Shown here piece after piece: positions 1 through 12,000 of a DNA stretch of 64,000 nt; positions within the stretch are counted from its first letter, which is position 1, and each line of letters opens with the position of its first letter. The position numbers and the translations under genes are program-made. The notes under the pieces are model-generated. The model had not been told where the DNA came from. It saw nothing but the letters and a program-made list of their open reading frames with translations, and searched no databases. Source of the stretch: Isoetes taiwanensis (lineage: Eukaryota; Streptophyta; Lycopodiopsida; Isoetales; Isoetaceae); contig JAJEKV010000003.1 of NCBI GenBank assembly GCA_021234155.1, positions 27,449,166 through 27,513,165 on the forward strand. Direction: 5' to 3'.

Positions 1-1731
1 TTTCCTATGACTTTTTCACCATCCTTATGTTCCAATATTCATTGACCATGGGTCAAAAGGGACCAAAAATTCAAAAGTTTTAGTTTGACCTAAAAACCCT
101 CTAGATGGAAAGCTTGGAAAAAAAGAGCTGACTTGGTCTTTTAAAATTCAAAAAAAACCTTTGGAAAGACCTTCAAAATTGGATTCTTGGGATGCGTGCC
201 AAAAAATAAAAAACCTATTCTAGCCTATCTACCCTATCTATTTCTGCATAGTTCCAGGTCACCTCCCCCTTTTTTTTCCACGTGGCAGCAGGGCGTGGGG
301 GCCAGACACGGGCTGGGTGTCCCCTCTGCGTGGCACGCAAATTTAATAGTGGGTCATTTTTCCTTATATACCTTAGCCTCCGAACCACTTCGCCTGTGGG
401 ATATATCACCCTTAAGAATTTTCGATGAACCCTAAGAAATAGGGGAACATGTTAAATCCGCCAATTGCACCTAAACTTGATTGAATCCCGCCAATTTCAA
501 CCAAATTAGCTCCTAAACCTTTTAAAACCATGGGGATCCTTTGTGGCATTTGATTCGATGGAAATTGCTCAATTTGGGCCTCAAATCACTCAACCGAGCT
601 AGCTTTTGGGAAGAACAGGTTCTTAAACCAAGATCACAGATCAAATCGACCCTCGAGAGATATACCTCCGTGATTTTGGCGCATTGAATTTTTGATATCC
701 TTTTTGCTCGCTTCTCTTTCCAGATTCCAGCTCCATTTCGATTCGAGATTGAAGTCCCCTGTTCGTTGTGACTGTTCAAAGATCGAAGCACCTCGCTTGC
801 AAACTTAAATAATCACTCCATATTACTTCATTGGTATTTTTGAAGCTCTCGAAAGGCTCAAGCAGCCTCTTGAATTTTCTCTCAAGCATTATTATTTTCA
901 AAGCTTTGGTAATACCCCCGTTGACATAGTCATACCTTTCGTATCACATTGCTATAATGCATAGTCTTTGCCTGAAAAATCATTGTCATCATTGTACATC
1001 CTTTTTTTTGTAGTTCTCAGATTACCTTTTTAAAAGCAAAAAAAAAAAAAAAACCAAAAACAAGACCAAAAATATTTACTCAGAAATTATATCTTCTTGG
1101 TGTAGTTGTATCTCATCCTTATAGAAATCCTAGACCCCTATACATTCGGAGAAAACATATAAAAAGATTTCTTTTCATAATCAATTCTGAGTTTGTTCTT
1201 TTCTTGAGGTTTTGTTTACTTACAGAAAAATTAAAACATCCTTTTGCTATTCAAACCTTTTGCACGTGATCTAGAGGCTATTTTGAAGTTGCCTGCACAA
1301 ATCCCAACCCAAAATTCCCCATCAAACTCCATCTGCAAAATTTGGCTCTGTTTTGGCACTCGCCAACTTTTTGACCTGCCTTTGACCTCGATTTTCTTGA
1401 CCTTCCCTTATTCAAATCAAGTCAAGTCTTCTCCACCATTTTCCTCTGCTTGTTGACCACTGATAACACCAATCAGATCTTCAAAATCTCTCAAGGTGTG
1501 TCTGCAAGTTCAGTTTTTGCTCTGACAGTTTTTTCAGTTTCAGGGACTCTAGTGATTTTGAAAAAACTAGCACTTAAAAAATGAATTTTCTGGTTTCATA
1601 TAACAAGGATTGATCACCCTAAGTGATCTGGAGGTTCTAACCACTTTGTTTAAGATTCCTTTGAGGTTAGGCTAAAATTCCAGGTTTTAGGCTAACAGGT
1701 AGATTGCTGTCACTTGGACAGGCGGGACCAC
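1..1731. other. Intergenic DNA, no gene recognised
   Basis: No reading frame here resembles a known family. The stretch is AT-rich with short A-runs (about 1041-1054) and no clear terminal repeats. It may be old transposon sequence, but I see no motif that proves it. Confidence 0.5.
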
Positions 1732-3255
1732 TGTGACGCTCCCTGAATATATACGGCGCTCCGGACGTATACATACAGGGACTTCCCCCTCCCATGGCAA
1801 TCAGCTCACCATGAGCAGGGCCCTCCGTCTAACTCGGACCATCCGTAGAGAGATGCCCGAGTGAAGGACAAGGAAGTGTCATTCGGCCCATGCCTTCAAT
1901 GGGACTCCTAAGCTGCGGAAGCGTGAATACATGTTAGCACACAGCATAAATCATATATAAATAACCACCACGAAGGGTGGCACATCCATCCAAGTACTAA
2001 CGGCAAAGAATATGCATCTAATCCTAAGGAAAACACCCCAAACCCCAGGTTCTACCCCGGTTCAGACTCCTGTGAGGATGGACTGACGGCTCGGTCTCAA
2101 GAGATCAATAGACAGAGGTATAACCTGGCATTGGCTGGCATAGAAAAGTGGCTAGGGTTGTCCACTCCATCCGCCCCTCTTGTGCACACTTTGCAGATGA
2201 GTCGAATCATGCTATGGCATCACTATAGCCTTCCGGAGACGCAGACTCAAGGTACCACCCTTCGAGCCTACTCCAGGTTACATCCCCCTGGTCCGATGAG
2301 GTAGGTCGGGGAAGTGTCCCCTTCCAGGATCGCAGCAGTTCCATGGGTGGGCTAGATCCGTACCCGACCTACTCCCCTAACTCATCAAAGTACAGGATGC
2401 CCCATATGGGTCACACCTCTGCAACCAGGGAGTGTCAGACCCATACTCGGCCCTCTACGTGACCGACTATCAGGCCTAGCCCACCGTAGGAGTCTCAGGA
2501 GCCTTTTATGTTCGTGCAAGTCCCCACCCCCACTTCCCCACTGCGTCCCTTCTCTGGTGCTGGGCAATTCCATAGCATCCACGGCCCGGTGGTCTCTTGT
2601 GCACAGGCCGCATCTAATGGGAATAATATAGGGCTCTATCTATGAGCATACTACAATACATGGGCTCAGAGGTCTATACCCTCTGTAATCCCCCATCTCC
2701 AGAGTCCTAACTATGCAAAGAACTACTAAACCATCAACCAAAGCACATACAGAGACTAGAGATAAGAATACTCACCATATCAATCAAGGGTTAGCCTAAC
2801 AGATAAACCACAGAGAAAAACAGAGAGAGAACACACCACAGAGAGGCGCTATGCTATGAATCAACAAAGTAACCTACTGACTAACCGTCAAATCGATCTT
2901 GGGCTGCTCCATCTCGACTAACTGAAGGCGCCTGGCGGCTGCTTCTCCTCCTCCATCTCCAATTGCTCCTAATTCGAATTGGGGCACAAAAGCCCCAATT
3001 TGGGTATCCCAAATTGGAAACCCTGCCTTGCCCAATCGATTTGGGCCAGGTGGCATGTCATTAATTAACTAATTTAAGCTAATTAGGTTAATTAAGACAA
3101 AAATACACTTAATTAGGGTTTATTAATTTAGCATAGCTAAATTAATCCCTTTTAGGTCAACCCCCTAGGTTGACATACCCCATGGTGGCGTATGCCTACT
3201 ATGTGACGTGTCAGTATATTTATACATATACCGTATAAATACGTGGAACGTCACA
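1732..3255 (-). mobile_element. Solo LTR, related to the LTRs at 6123 and 14990, reversed
   Basis: On the plus strand it begins TGTGACGCTCCC and ends AACGTCACA, the reverse-complemented ends of the LTRs at 6123-7701 and 14990-16536. Its reverse complement starts TGTGACGTTCCACGT and soon reads ACTGACACGTCAC, matching the 5' LTR start. An internal match is the GCGGCCTGTGC motif after ATTCCCA (here 2605-2630 reversed). The middle differs a lot, so it is a sister subfamily. No PBS or PPT adjoins either end and the flanking five bases (ACCAC / TGTCA) do not match, so it looks like a solo LTR left by recombination or rearrangement. Confidence 0.8.
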
Positions 3256-3347
3256 TGTCACCTTTACAAACAGTCGCGGCCCTAACAAACCTCGGCTATT
3301 ATCAGACACGTACAGACTCGCCCTAGCGGGCCTCGTCTAATGTGTTT

Positions 3348-3461
3348 AAAATGCGTGGCCTCGACTGCACGTCTGAGGCCAAATATTTAGTTATACGTCC
3401 GAGATTGAGGCCTTACGTGCCAAATATCTGGCCTCAAACATAGCCTCGGCCACGCATTTTT
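3348..3461. repeat. Imperfect 114-bp palindrome
   Basis: The left arm starts AAAATGCGTGGCC and the right arm ends GGCCACGCATTTTT. The inner blocks CTGAGGCCAAATATTT and AAATATCTGGCCTCAAA also pair. The arms are roughly 45 nt with mismatches. It lies just outside the solo LTR and could be a foldback element or a hairpin of an older repeat. Confidence 0.7.
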
Positions 3462-3914
3462 GGTTTTCAGCCTTAGTTAGACCGATAACCTTACCTTGTA
3501 TAAATTGATGAATCCTTGATAATAGTGACAAAAAATGCTAGTTAGTCCAATTTCCAATTGGGTGGTGAAAGAGCACCGTTACTTTACAATTTTTATGATC
3601 TAGTGGAAAAGAGACCCCTTCTCCTAGCTAGATCCCATCGTAACAAGGCATGCGAGTTCTTACTTCGCAATTTTCCATGCAAATTCTCTCTTCCTAGACT
3701 TCTTGCTTCATAGTAATTCAAAACGTAGAAGAATAAAATTCAACCACCTCACTTCGAATATCAATGAATTTCAGCAATTTAGGCAAACTTTAGAACTTTT
3801 TCTTACGTAAACTTGGAGCGTAAAATTACCATACAACTTCAATGAATTTATGGCAAGTCTCACAAGGCTTCTCCAGTTAGACACCCAAATTCCCATCTAT
3901 CATCATTTCGGTTT

Positions 3915-4510
3915 TTAAACATCGACCCTGATTGAGCTATCCAACTTGGTGAAGTCTTGGAAAAATGCTTTGAAGTGATTATAAGAGTAGGAAACATCAT
4001 CTGTACCACACATCTCACAAACACTATGCATGGACAAAGTGGGTGCACCAACATCTACAGTGCGGATTCCCAATCCACTTGCCAATATGGGACCAATTGT
4101 AGATCCACATGCCATATGATTGCATACGACAAAATCCTGTCATAAATCAGTCAAACAAACCAGAAGCATGATAAAATCCTGAACTTTGCAATTGGCTTAC
4201 TTGTGTTGGAATGCCATGCCGTCTCTCGATCTCCCGAAATATGTAAGCAGTAATGGCATTTGTGGCATAACGTTGATTGGCATTATGCTTGATAACAAGC
4301 CCTTTGTGCATCTTTGGCTGATGACTATCATCAGGCTTATCCTGGGAGTGCATATGATGATACCTTGTATTATACATAAATAATCCAAATACAATAGCCT
4401 ATATAGGCAAGAATACATACTTGTGTAATTGGGATATAGACAGTGAGCTATATCTGCAGAAACCGAAAAACTATTTTGGATCGCCTTCTCAATTGTCATA
4501 TGCAAGTATG
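3915..4510 (-). pseudogene. Aspartyl aminopeptidase (M18), last three exons
   Basis: Aspartyl aminopeptidase is a cytosolic M18 metallopeptidase that removes N-terminal Asp/Glu. Three exons read in order on the minus strand: about 4510-4422 (EKAIQNSFSVSADIAHCLYP), 4346-4201 (HKGLVIKHNANQRYATN) and 4136-3915 (MACGSTIGPILASGLG, then LSMHSVCEMCGTDDV, ending VDV-stop). Introns have good sites: CAA|GTATGT, CCCAG|GATAAG, CAA|GTAAGC and GACAG|GATTTT. The MACGSTIGP block and the His of SMHS, both conserved in M18, are kept. Family-conserved residues are lost elsewhere (IAHCLYPNYT where MAHALHPNY is usual). The next exon upstream sits 16 kb away, beyond an inserted retrotransposon, and carries stop codons, so I call the locus a pseudogene. 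The family identity is secure. Confidence 0.85.
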
Positions 4511-6117
4511 TAGACAAGAGGAAATATGGTAAACAGAGCCAAGCCACATATGCAGATTGTCATATTTTACACCATTCTCTACCATATGATGGCATGTCCT
4601 ATGTTTTAAAAGTTCTATGGCAGTTCCTCTATTAGATTCCATCTCCATTAAAAAGACAGCATAAGAATCACTTCCATCATAGTGTTCATAGGTAAAAAAC
4701 AAGGTGCTGCGCACGGGGGGTTGCCCTCCATGGCCGGAGAGTGAAGTGACTTAAGTTGTAGTTGTAGACAATAGAGTGTTTGAATCAAAATTGCTATTTT
4801 AAGACATTGACATTTTGTGAACGTGTTGGTACGCATTTGCATTACTAAGTTCTGCTTAGGTGTTGAGGTGTTGTTGGAGTAGGATGTAGTTGGACATATG
4901 GACTTTGGGATTTGAGCGCAAGGTATTGGTGTTTGGTGCTTGGTATGGAACTAGGATGGCAGAAGCATAAAGAGAAGTGTAATAAAGGAGAGAATGGATG
5001 TACATGTTTTGTGAAGTGGTTTAAATCGTAGTTGAAAGTTATGTTTTGACATTTTATTGAAATTGGTACTTTTAGACAATAGAGTACTTGAAACCATGAG
5101 TTTATTAATAGGATGATATACATTGGAGTACTTGATAGTTGATAACATACGAAACAATTTATGAAGAATCAAAATAGAGGAACAAGAGATCAATTTTTTT
5201 TGTCAGATCCTTCTCCGTGAGCTGTAATACAAGTACTCTTTTTGTGGTACGACTTTTGATGTACGTGAGACAAAGTATACTCAATGCCTCATTAATGCCT
5301 AAGTAGGACTACAACTTGTAATATACATTTTCCAATACAATGTTTTTGTTGTTTGGTGGGACTTAAGTTGTTGTGGTAGGTGTTTATTCCAAGAGACAAG
5401 TAACAGTGGGCAAGAGCACAAATTGAATGGCAGGAGCAATGTTTGTTTGTGCCATAATTTGCAGATCCTACAATAATATACTGTAAAAATGTAGAGACAG
5501 TATGCCTAGACAAGGTATTGACGTATGACTGCTATATGCATATCTTCTTAGCATGCAGTTATTGAAGTTGTTTCTCTTGGTAAGTAGATAATGTATTCCT
5601 GAAACAAATGCTTTATAGCTCAATCAAAGTTATCCATACAACATGGCAAATCACTGTTTTATCTTTTTAACCCGTGGTCTGTTGAAGATGGAAGTTGGAA
5701 AGCAAATTCATCTCCATCTTCAAATGCAAGATTGGCTCCTTGTCCAAGGGAAGGAGATACAACATGCACAACATCTAAGACGCAAGAATATTGACTGCTT
5801 GCTTGTTAAGAAAAGGAACACATTCTGCATATATTTTTATACCTTTCAAGAGCACTACAAAACTTTTATACCCTTGAAGAAGCACAGGCACATCAAGTAT
5901 TCTCCTTTTAAAGATCAACTCTGGTTCCGTAGCCTAGTAGACAATTGAATTAGATTTCATTAGGTAATTCAACCAAATAAATTAGTGGGGAATAAGAACC
6001 CTGAATTATTTGATTTGCAAGTCCCTAGTTCTTGAAGGCATTTAGCAAGCTCTGCTTGGCCTCTTGAGATTCCTTAGCAGCAGTTCCACCATGTCCATCT
6101 CTGAAACCGAACGTAGA
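4511..6117. other. Non-coding stretch, probable intron remnant
   Basis: AT-rich DNA between the aminopeptidase 3' exons and the retrotransposon. I looked on the minus strand for the missing upstream M18 motifs (HTDSP, DHEEVGS) and did not see them here. If the 20.4-kb exon belongs to the same gene, this is part of one large intron. Confidence 0.45.
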
Positions 6118-6122
6118 ACAGA

Positions 6123-7701
6123 TGTGACGTTCCAGCGTAACATACGGTATGAATACGTATATTATACTGACACGTCACTAGTACATATCGACTCAGACGA
6201 CATGTACACGGCGACCGTAAAGGGTAGTACCCTAGGGTACGACCTTGTGAACCATTATATTGCACATGTTAAGGCCACATGTGAATATAATATCCTTTGC
6301 CATGTGGCAATAGCCCATTGACCAAAAAGGGCCCAGCCCTAAATTCGTGGGCATAAAGGGGCATAAACCCTAAAAGGGAAACCCTTTCGGTTTCCAGCCC
6401 CTATAGGTCGGATTGCAGCAGCTTTGGGCGCCATTTCGCCTGAAGAGTAGCAGAGGAGTCGGAATTCATAGGTTGCAGCTCAATCCAGGACCAGCAGTCT
6501 CGAGATCCAGCAGCATGGACGCCTTCAGAGGAGTAGGAGCCAGCCAAGAAGCGGGTTAGTAGTTGATCTGATAGTTAAATCCGAGTTCTCAGGCCTCATT
6601 CCATAGGATTAGTATTCATTCTTAGCTATAGGCGACCCCTACAGCCTAAGAATGATAGGAACTAACAAAGGAACCTAACCATGTAAGATTAGGTAGATTA
6701 GAATAGATGTATTCTATTATTTCAGTTCTGTTGTGATGTTGTTTTGACATTCTATGCGCCACTCTTGTGTATTGGGAAGGGGGGTAGAGACCCAGAGCCC
6801 AAGTAGTTGGATGATCCTAGTTTTAGCCCATTAATTCCCAATTAATGCGGCCTGTGCATAAGAGCCCGCCTGGCTGTGGGTGGCGGAGCTAGACCGGCTG
6901 ACAAGGGAGGGCTTGTCTAATCACGGTTGATCCCGCTGGCGCGTAACGACGGCCGGGGAACGCTGTGAGCTAGGCCTAATACCCTGGCACTGCGTGAGGG
7001 CAGGGTATGGGCTCGACACTCGTGGGGTGATGCGTCACCTTCCAGTGAGTTGAAGTCGAATACGAGCAGTGGCTCTCTAGCTCGCCTGTGATTGGCATGA
7101 ACCTCCTGGAGGGGAGTGATCTCCTCCTGCCTCATCGGACCGGGAGATGCAACCCAAAGAGTAGTAGCCCCTCGGCTATTCACCCGGCAGCAGCTACGGT
7201 GGGGCTCCAATACTTTTCACCTATCCGCAAAGTATGCAATGGAGGGGCGGATGGAGTGGACTACCCAACGACCATGTTCCTATGCCCGCCCAAATCCATT
7301 TGCCATGAATTACGCTGCGTTGCTATCCGGAGACCCCAAGCCGCCGGGTCTTTTTCCCCATGAGTCCGAGCCACGGGTAGGATTTCCCCATGTTATGTTG
7401 ATGTAACCGATGTGTTGTTGCAGCATCTTTGTGATATGGTGGACCACCCGCCGAGGTGGGTATGTTATTGTTGATTGATGTCATGTGCTCATGTTTTGTT
7501 TACGCTTCCGCAGCTAGGTCGATTCCCGAGGGAGACGGGATGAATGACACGTCCATTCTTCCCCGTCGGGTTCTTGGCCACCATCAAGGGCCCGATGTTA
7601 GGTGGACGGCCTCATGTCGGCGGAGCGCAGATCTTTGGTTTGAGGGATGATCTCCAGTTTGTATACGATCGGGGCATCGTATATGAGCTGGGGCCGTCAC
7701 A
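6123..7701 (+). repeat. 5' LTR (1579 bp)
   Basis: It starts TGTGACGTTCC and ends GGCCGTCACA. The 3' LTR is almost the same over long stretches (for example 6560-6900 against 15410-15710) but differs in short multi-base patches. The promoter and poly(A) signals are expected here, but I could not fix a TATA box or U3/R border. Confidence 0.92.
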
Positions 7702-7702
7702 A

Positions 7703-7714
7703 TGGTATCAGAGC
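7703..7714 (+). other. Primer binding site for initiator tRNA-Met
   Basis: TGGTATCAGAGC begins two bases after the 5' LTR. It is the standard complement of the plant tRNA-iMet 3' end used by most plant LTR retrotransposons. Only these 12 bases fit; the sequence diverges from the tRNA after that. Confidence 0.93.
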
Positions 7715-7933
7715 TCTGATCTTGGCAGACCAGGATCGAGCACTGACCGAAACCCTATAGGAACTAACTCATCTAGACATTCAGTCTTGGAGGTAAAAGC
7801 CCAAGCACAAACCTCGAGTAGCGGGAAAATTTTTTTTTTCCTGGGGTAGAGCTAGTAATTATCTAAGATTAGGATAATTAGAGAACATAGGCACTTAAGA
7901 GATCCTACTAAATTTCAGGCACTTTTGGCCAAT

Positions 7934-9040
7934 GACTCAAGAGCGCGCCAGAGCATGTTAGGTTCGGACCTAATGGCCCTCTCGCAAGACTCTTAGAGTA
8001 GTCACCCCATATGAACCCTAGAACTTGGCCTTAGGAACTCCAAATGGTAAAATAAAAGATGAAATCCCAATTAAAAAGCTCGAAATAGCTAGAATTATAT
8101 GTTAAAACATCAAAAAACATTAAGTACAAGTCACTTTTGGAACAATGCCTCCAAGAGTGCGCCAGAGTATAGTTAGGCCCCGACCTAACCCCCTCCTCGC
8201 GCACTCTTAGAGTCATCCCTAAAAGTGACCTCAAAAATTGATCATAACTTACTCAAATGGTAAAGGTAATAATAGAATCTTGTTTATAATGATTAAATTA
8301 GTGGGAAACGCATGTTAAATTGTGTAAATTGGATAAGTTTAGAGCGGAAAGGGACAACACCTCTAAGGGTGCGCCAGGGCATAGTTAGGTCTGGACCTAA
8401 TACCCTCCTCGCGCATGCTTAGAGGGGTTCGAGAGAAAATAGTTGAAGAAGACCTAGCTTCGATTCGAGATATGGAGGATTTCATCAACAAACCAAGAAA
8501 TTAAGCAAGGCAGAGATGGAGGTCGTGCAACACTTGAAGACTCATTGGCGTGCACGCTCCACGCAAAAGACACCGAGAGACATGAGACTGGCGAAGTACA
8601 TCAAGAGGACAGATAAATAGAACACAAGTCGCTTTTTTTTGTAACTAACAGTGTTTATATGTGATGTATGAAAATTTGAATAATAAAGATATATAGTCGT
8701 TTAAAAAATGTGTATTCATTAGGTACAATGATCCGAGCAAATGCGATATTTTGACCAACGACTCCAAGAGTGCACTGTGAGCATAGTTAGGTCCCAACCT
8801 AACCCCCTCCTCAAGACTCTTAGAGTCATCCGACCCAACCGGGGCCTTGATTAGCCCTACTTGCTCCAAACGTAGTAATAAACAAAGAAACTTGCATTTA
8901 GGAAGAAAACTAATAGGAATTTACCCCTCCCAGCGGATTCTTGACATCCATTAGGCAGAGATAGGCCAATGACTCCAAGAGTGCGCCAGAGACCACTTAG
9001 GTCCCAACCTAACACCCCCTCAAGACTCTTAGAGGCGCCC
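7934..9040 (+). repeat. Array of five hairpin modules in the retrotransposon leader
   Basis: Five related, spaced units at about 7934-8003, 8128-8231, 8354-8430, 8759-8830 and 8970-9040. Each has an outer stem of the type GACTCCAAGAGTGCGC / GCGCACTCTTAGAGTC and an inner stem TTAGGTC / GACCTAA. In unit 2 the stem extends outward with GTCACTTTT / AAAAGTGAC. The arms vary together: unit 3 has CCTCTAAGGGTGCGC against GCGCATGCTTAGAGG. The array begins about 220 nt after the PBS, where packaging and dimerisation signals of retroelement RNA usually lie. That role is inferred. Confidence 0.85.
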
Positions 9041-12000
9041 GATTTTTCAAACCCCATAACTTGAGCTACAGAGCTCCAAATCGCTTGAAATTTGTTGCAA
9101 TAGGACCGTTAGACAGCCTAGAATCCATTTATGACCTCAAATTAGGCTAGAAATGTCAAACCCCAGCTCAAAATGACCAAAATTGCTCAAACCCTTGAAT
9201 TGTTTTTCCAAACTGTGGTTTGTTTGTAAATAGAAGCATACCCCATTAGTACCTCACAAGTATTGCTCTCGGCCCAAAGCTGATGCCTTACTCCAAGGTA
9301 TAAGTGCCCAAGAACACCCCTTTGTTATAGTCATCTAGACCTCAGCATAGCAACCCAAGTCCAACTGTTGGTACATCACCTCTGCTCATGCCAAAGGCAT
9401 AAACCTTGACCTAATTTTGTGTCCTTCTAATAGAGTTTGACCTATACAGCCGCCACATTAACACTCCCTATTGCCAGGATACCTAGAAAGGAGCTAGAGT
9501 CTAGAGCTGCCCAAGTCACTCCGTGTGTAGAGACTGGACTCCCCCAAACCAACTTTGATAGGACCTTAGAGTATGCCTCAAACATCATGGAGGTTTGAAA
9601 AACAACCCTCACGTCATACCATACCACACGTCCTAATGTCCATAGACTTGGAGATTATAGACATGTCTCCACTAATGCTGCTCGAGCCATCTTGCCTGCT
9701 TATAGAGCCCAAAATGTTGTAGGAGCGCCCTTCAAATAGACCCTTAGACTCTAGGATATACGAGCGTCACTTCCGAAGGACGGGGCCAGAGCCACAGAAG
9801 AGCTAGAGGTGCAACTCCTTGAAGACATCAAGGTCCCAGCCGATGTACAGACAAGATAAGGAGAGGAGACCGAAAAGGCAGACCCAAGAGAGGGAAGCAC
9901 AACGACAAACACCTCAACCGACAAAAAAGAGTAGAACGGGGACACCACCGCCTATCATCAATCTTCATCAAATGAGAAGAATATTCAGTAACCAACCCCA
10001 TCAAGAATCTTCTAGATGTCAACCTCCCGGCTACCACGTCCACGAGCTCAGATCAGAAAGACGATCTCGACGCCCTCACCAGCTCGACGCAATAGAAGAA
10101 CGCAAGGCAGCAAAATACACTTAGACAGCAATGTCACGTTAGCATCACGAGCTAGGGCCAGAGGGCATAATCTTCCGTCGAGGAGAGAAGGCATGGCGAC
10201 ACAGGAGCGTATAGAAAGCAAAGGAAGGACGACTTTACTACGTCAGCCAAGGAGTGCGAGACTCGAATGGATAGGATCCAAGGGACGGAGGAGACGACCT
10301 AGCCAGCAGGTACAAATCACGCAAAGGCAACCAGAAGAAGCTAGAATAGGTGCAATGGAGATGACCACACTTCCAAGCACAGGAGAGGCACCTCGGAATG
10401 AAGCAAAGCCCAATCAACAGGGGCGCAGTCAGGAATTCAACCTACGGAGGAATGACAACGCCGCGCCTCACATCGACCCGCATCTCGAGCTTCAAGACAT
10501 TCAAGAACGTCCGACCAGAACGGCGGTGATCAACCCATCAAGGGCACCGACATCGGCAACCTTGCAACGACACCGCGATACGGGGATGTTGAGCGGTCAC
10601 CGCGATTCTTTACGGACATACACATTAAGGAGGAGCATCTTTTCAAGGGATCACATCGACGAACACTCTTCGCAACTTGGGGTGACGAGCTTCCGGATCG
10701 ACATGAAGCTCAAAAATAGTAGCAAAGATCTCAAGGAATCTCGAGTCAACCGTAGCTAAGAAGATGTAGCAAAACCGAAGGATCAAACGCGATAGGAGAG
10801 GGGAAACCCTAAAGGAGTGTAAACATTTAAGTAGATCTTTGTAGTTGTTTTGAAAAAGTGGATGAATTAAAATCCTAATGTAAATGCATATATGTCTATT
10901 GTATATCTCGGTGCTCACAGATATAGTGGAGAAACATGAGTTTAAAGTCATGTTTTACAGATTTAGCGCGTAGATCAGGAAGCTCCTTCACTTCGACTAC
11001 CAAATGAGGAAGCAAAGAAGCACAACTATAGCCCAAGATCAAAATGGAAGAGCAAGTCACGAGGGAGAAACGACCCAGAGGCCAAGACACAGGAAGTGCC
11101 CTCAAGTAGAAGACCTCTCGCCCACCCAATGTCGGAACAAGAGACAACACCGGTCATGTCAAGATCATCGTGCACTGTGACATCGTCGTGACGCTTAACA
11201 CTACCTCTTGTGTGGCGGCAACACTTGATGAACTTACGACACGAGTGGCCTCAACAATCGAAGGAGGAACGACCCGACATCAACGAGCCAGCTAAGAAGG
11301 CAACATCTCGACGACCATAATTGGAAGCTCGATGGAGAACCAACTAGGTGAGGCAAGGCGAGGCGAGCCGATAACTTGCACGCGGACTTGCATGCAACTT
11401 GGTGAACCCAAGGATCGACGATTCAAAGAACAACTGCAGAAGAGAACAACTCCAGAGGAGTATAGCCAAAGGAAGCGCGCACAGCCTCAAGAGACGCCTC
11501 CAAATAGCTTCAAGTATCATGAAGGGAGGAACAATTACAGCCCGAGAACAGAATCAGGAGGCAGACCGAAATGTCGAAGCATCAACGACCAGCACACCTT
11601 TAGTTAAAATGTGATGCAAAGCGTGTTGTGCCATAGCCGACAAACATCGGAGGGCCCAAGTATATCAACAAGTTACCCCGGAGTACGAGCTGACGTACAA
11701 TAGGAGGATATAGATCGTCAACACCATGGCACCGGGAGGAACACCGATGACATTACCAAGGAGTAGGTGTGCAACTCGAAGGGAGGCACAAGGGGGACTT
11801 AATAGCTCTATTAGTAATTGTAATTATGTAAGCTATATGCTTTGCATATATAGTTCCCTTGTTATTTCTTCCCTCCCATAGCGTAACAAATCAAACGAAG
11901 AGATGTCAGCCAATTTGCAGGGGTGAAGCAATCAACATCTTCAACACTCTTCGGGCAACGCAATAACGACAAGAGGACTCGATGTATGAGACGTCGATGG

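Noticed and set aside
7116-7406. Reading frames of 91-96 codons inside the 5' LTR (7088-7363 and 7116-7406)
   Set aside because: They overlap each other inside the LTR and the related frames in the 3' LTR are broken; no domain.
7934-9040. CRISPR-like array
   Set aside because: Repeats are imperfect, spacers are of very unequal length, and the context is a plant LTR element.
10016-10759. 247-codon frame as a gag protein
   Set aside because: Composition is Arg/Ser/Gln-rich with no zinc knuckle or capsid-like pattern, and the other frames give no continuation. I describe it only as part of the retrotransposon interior.
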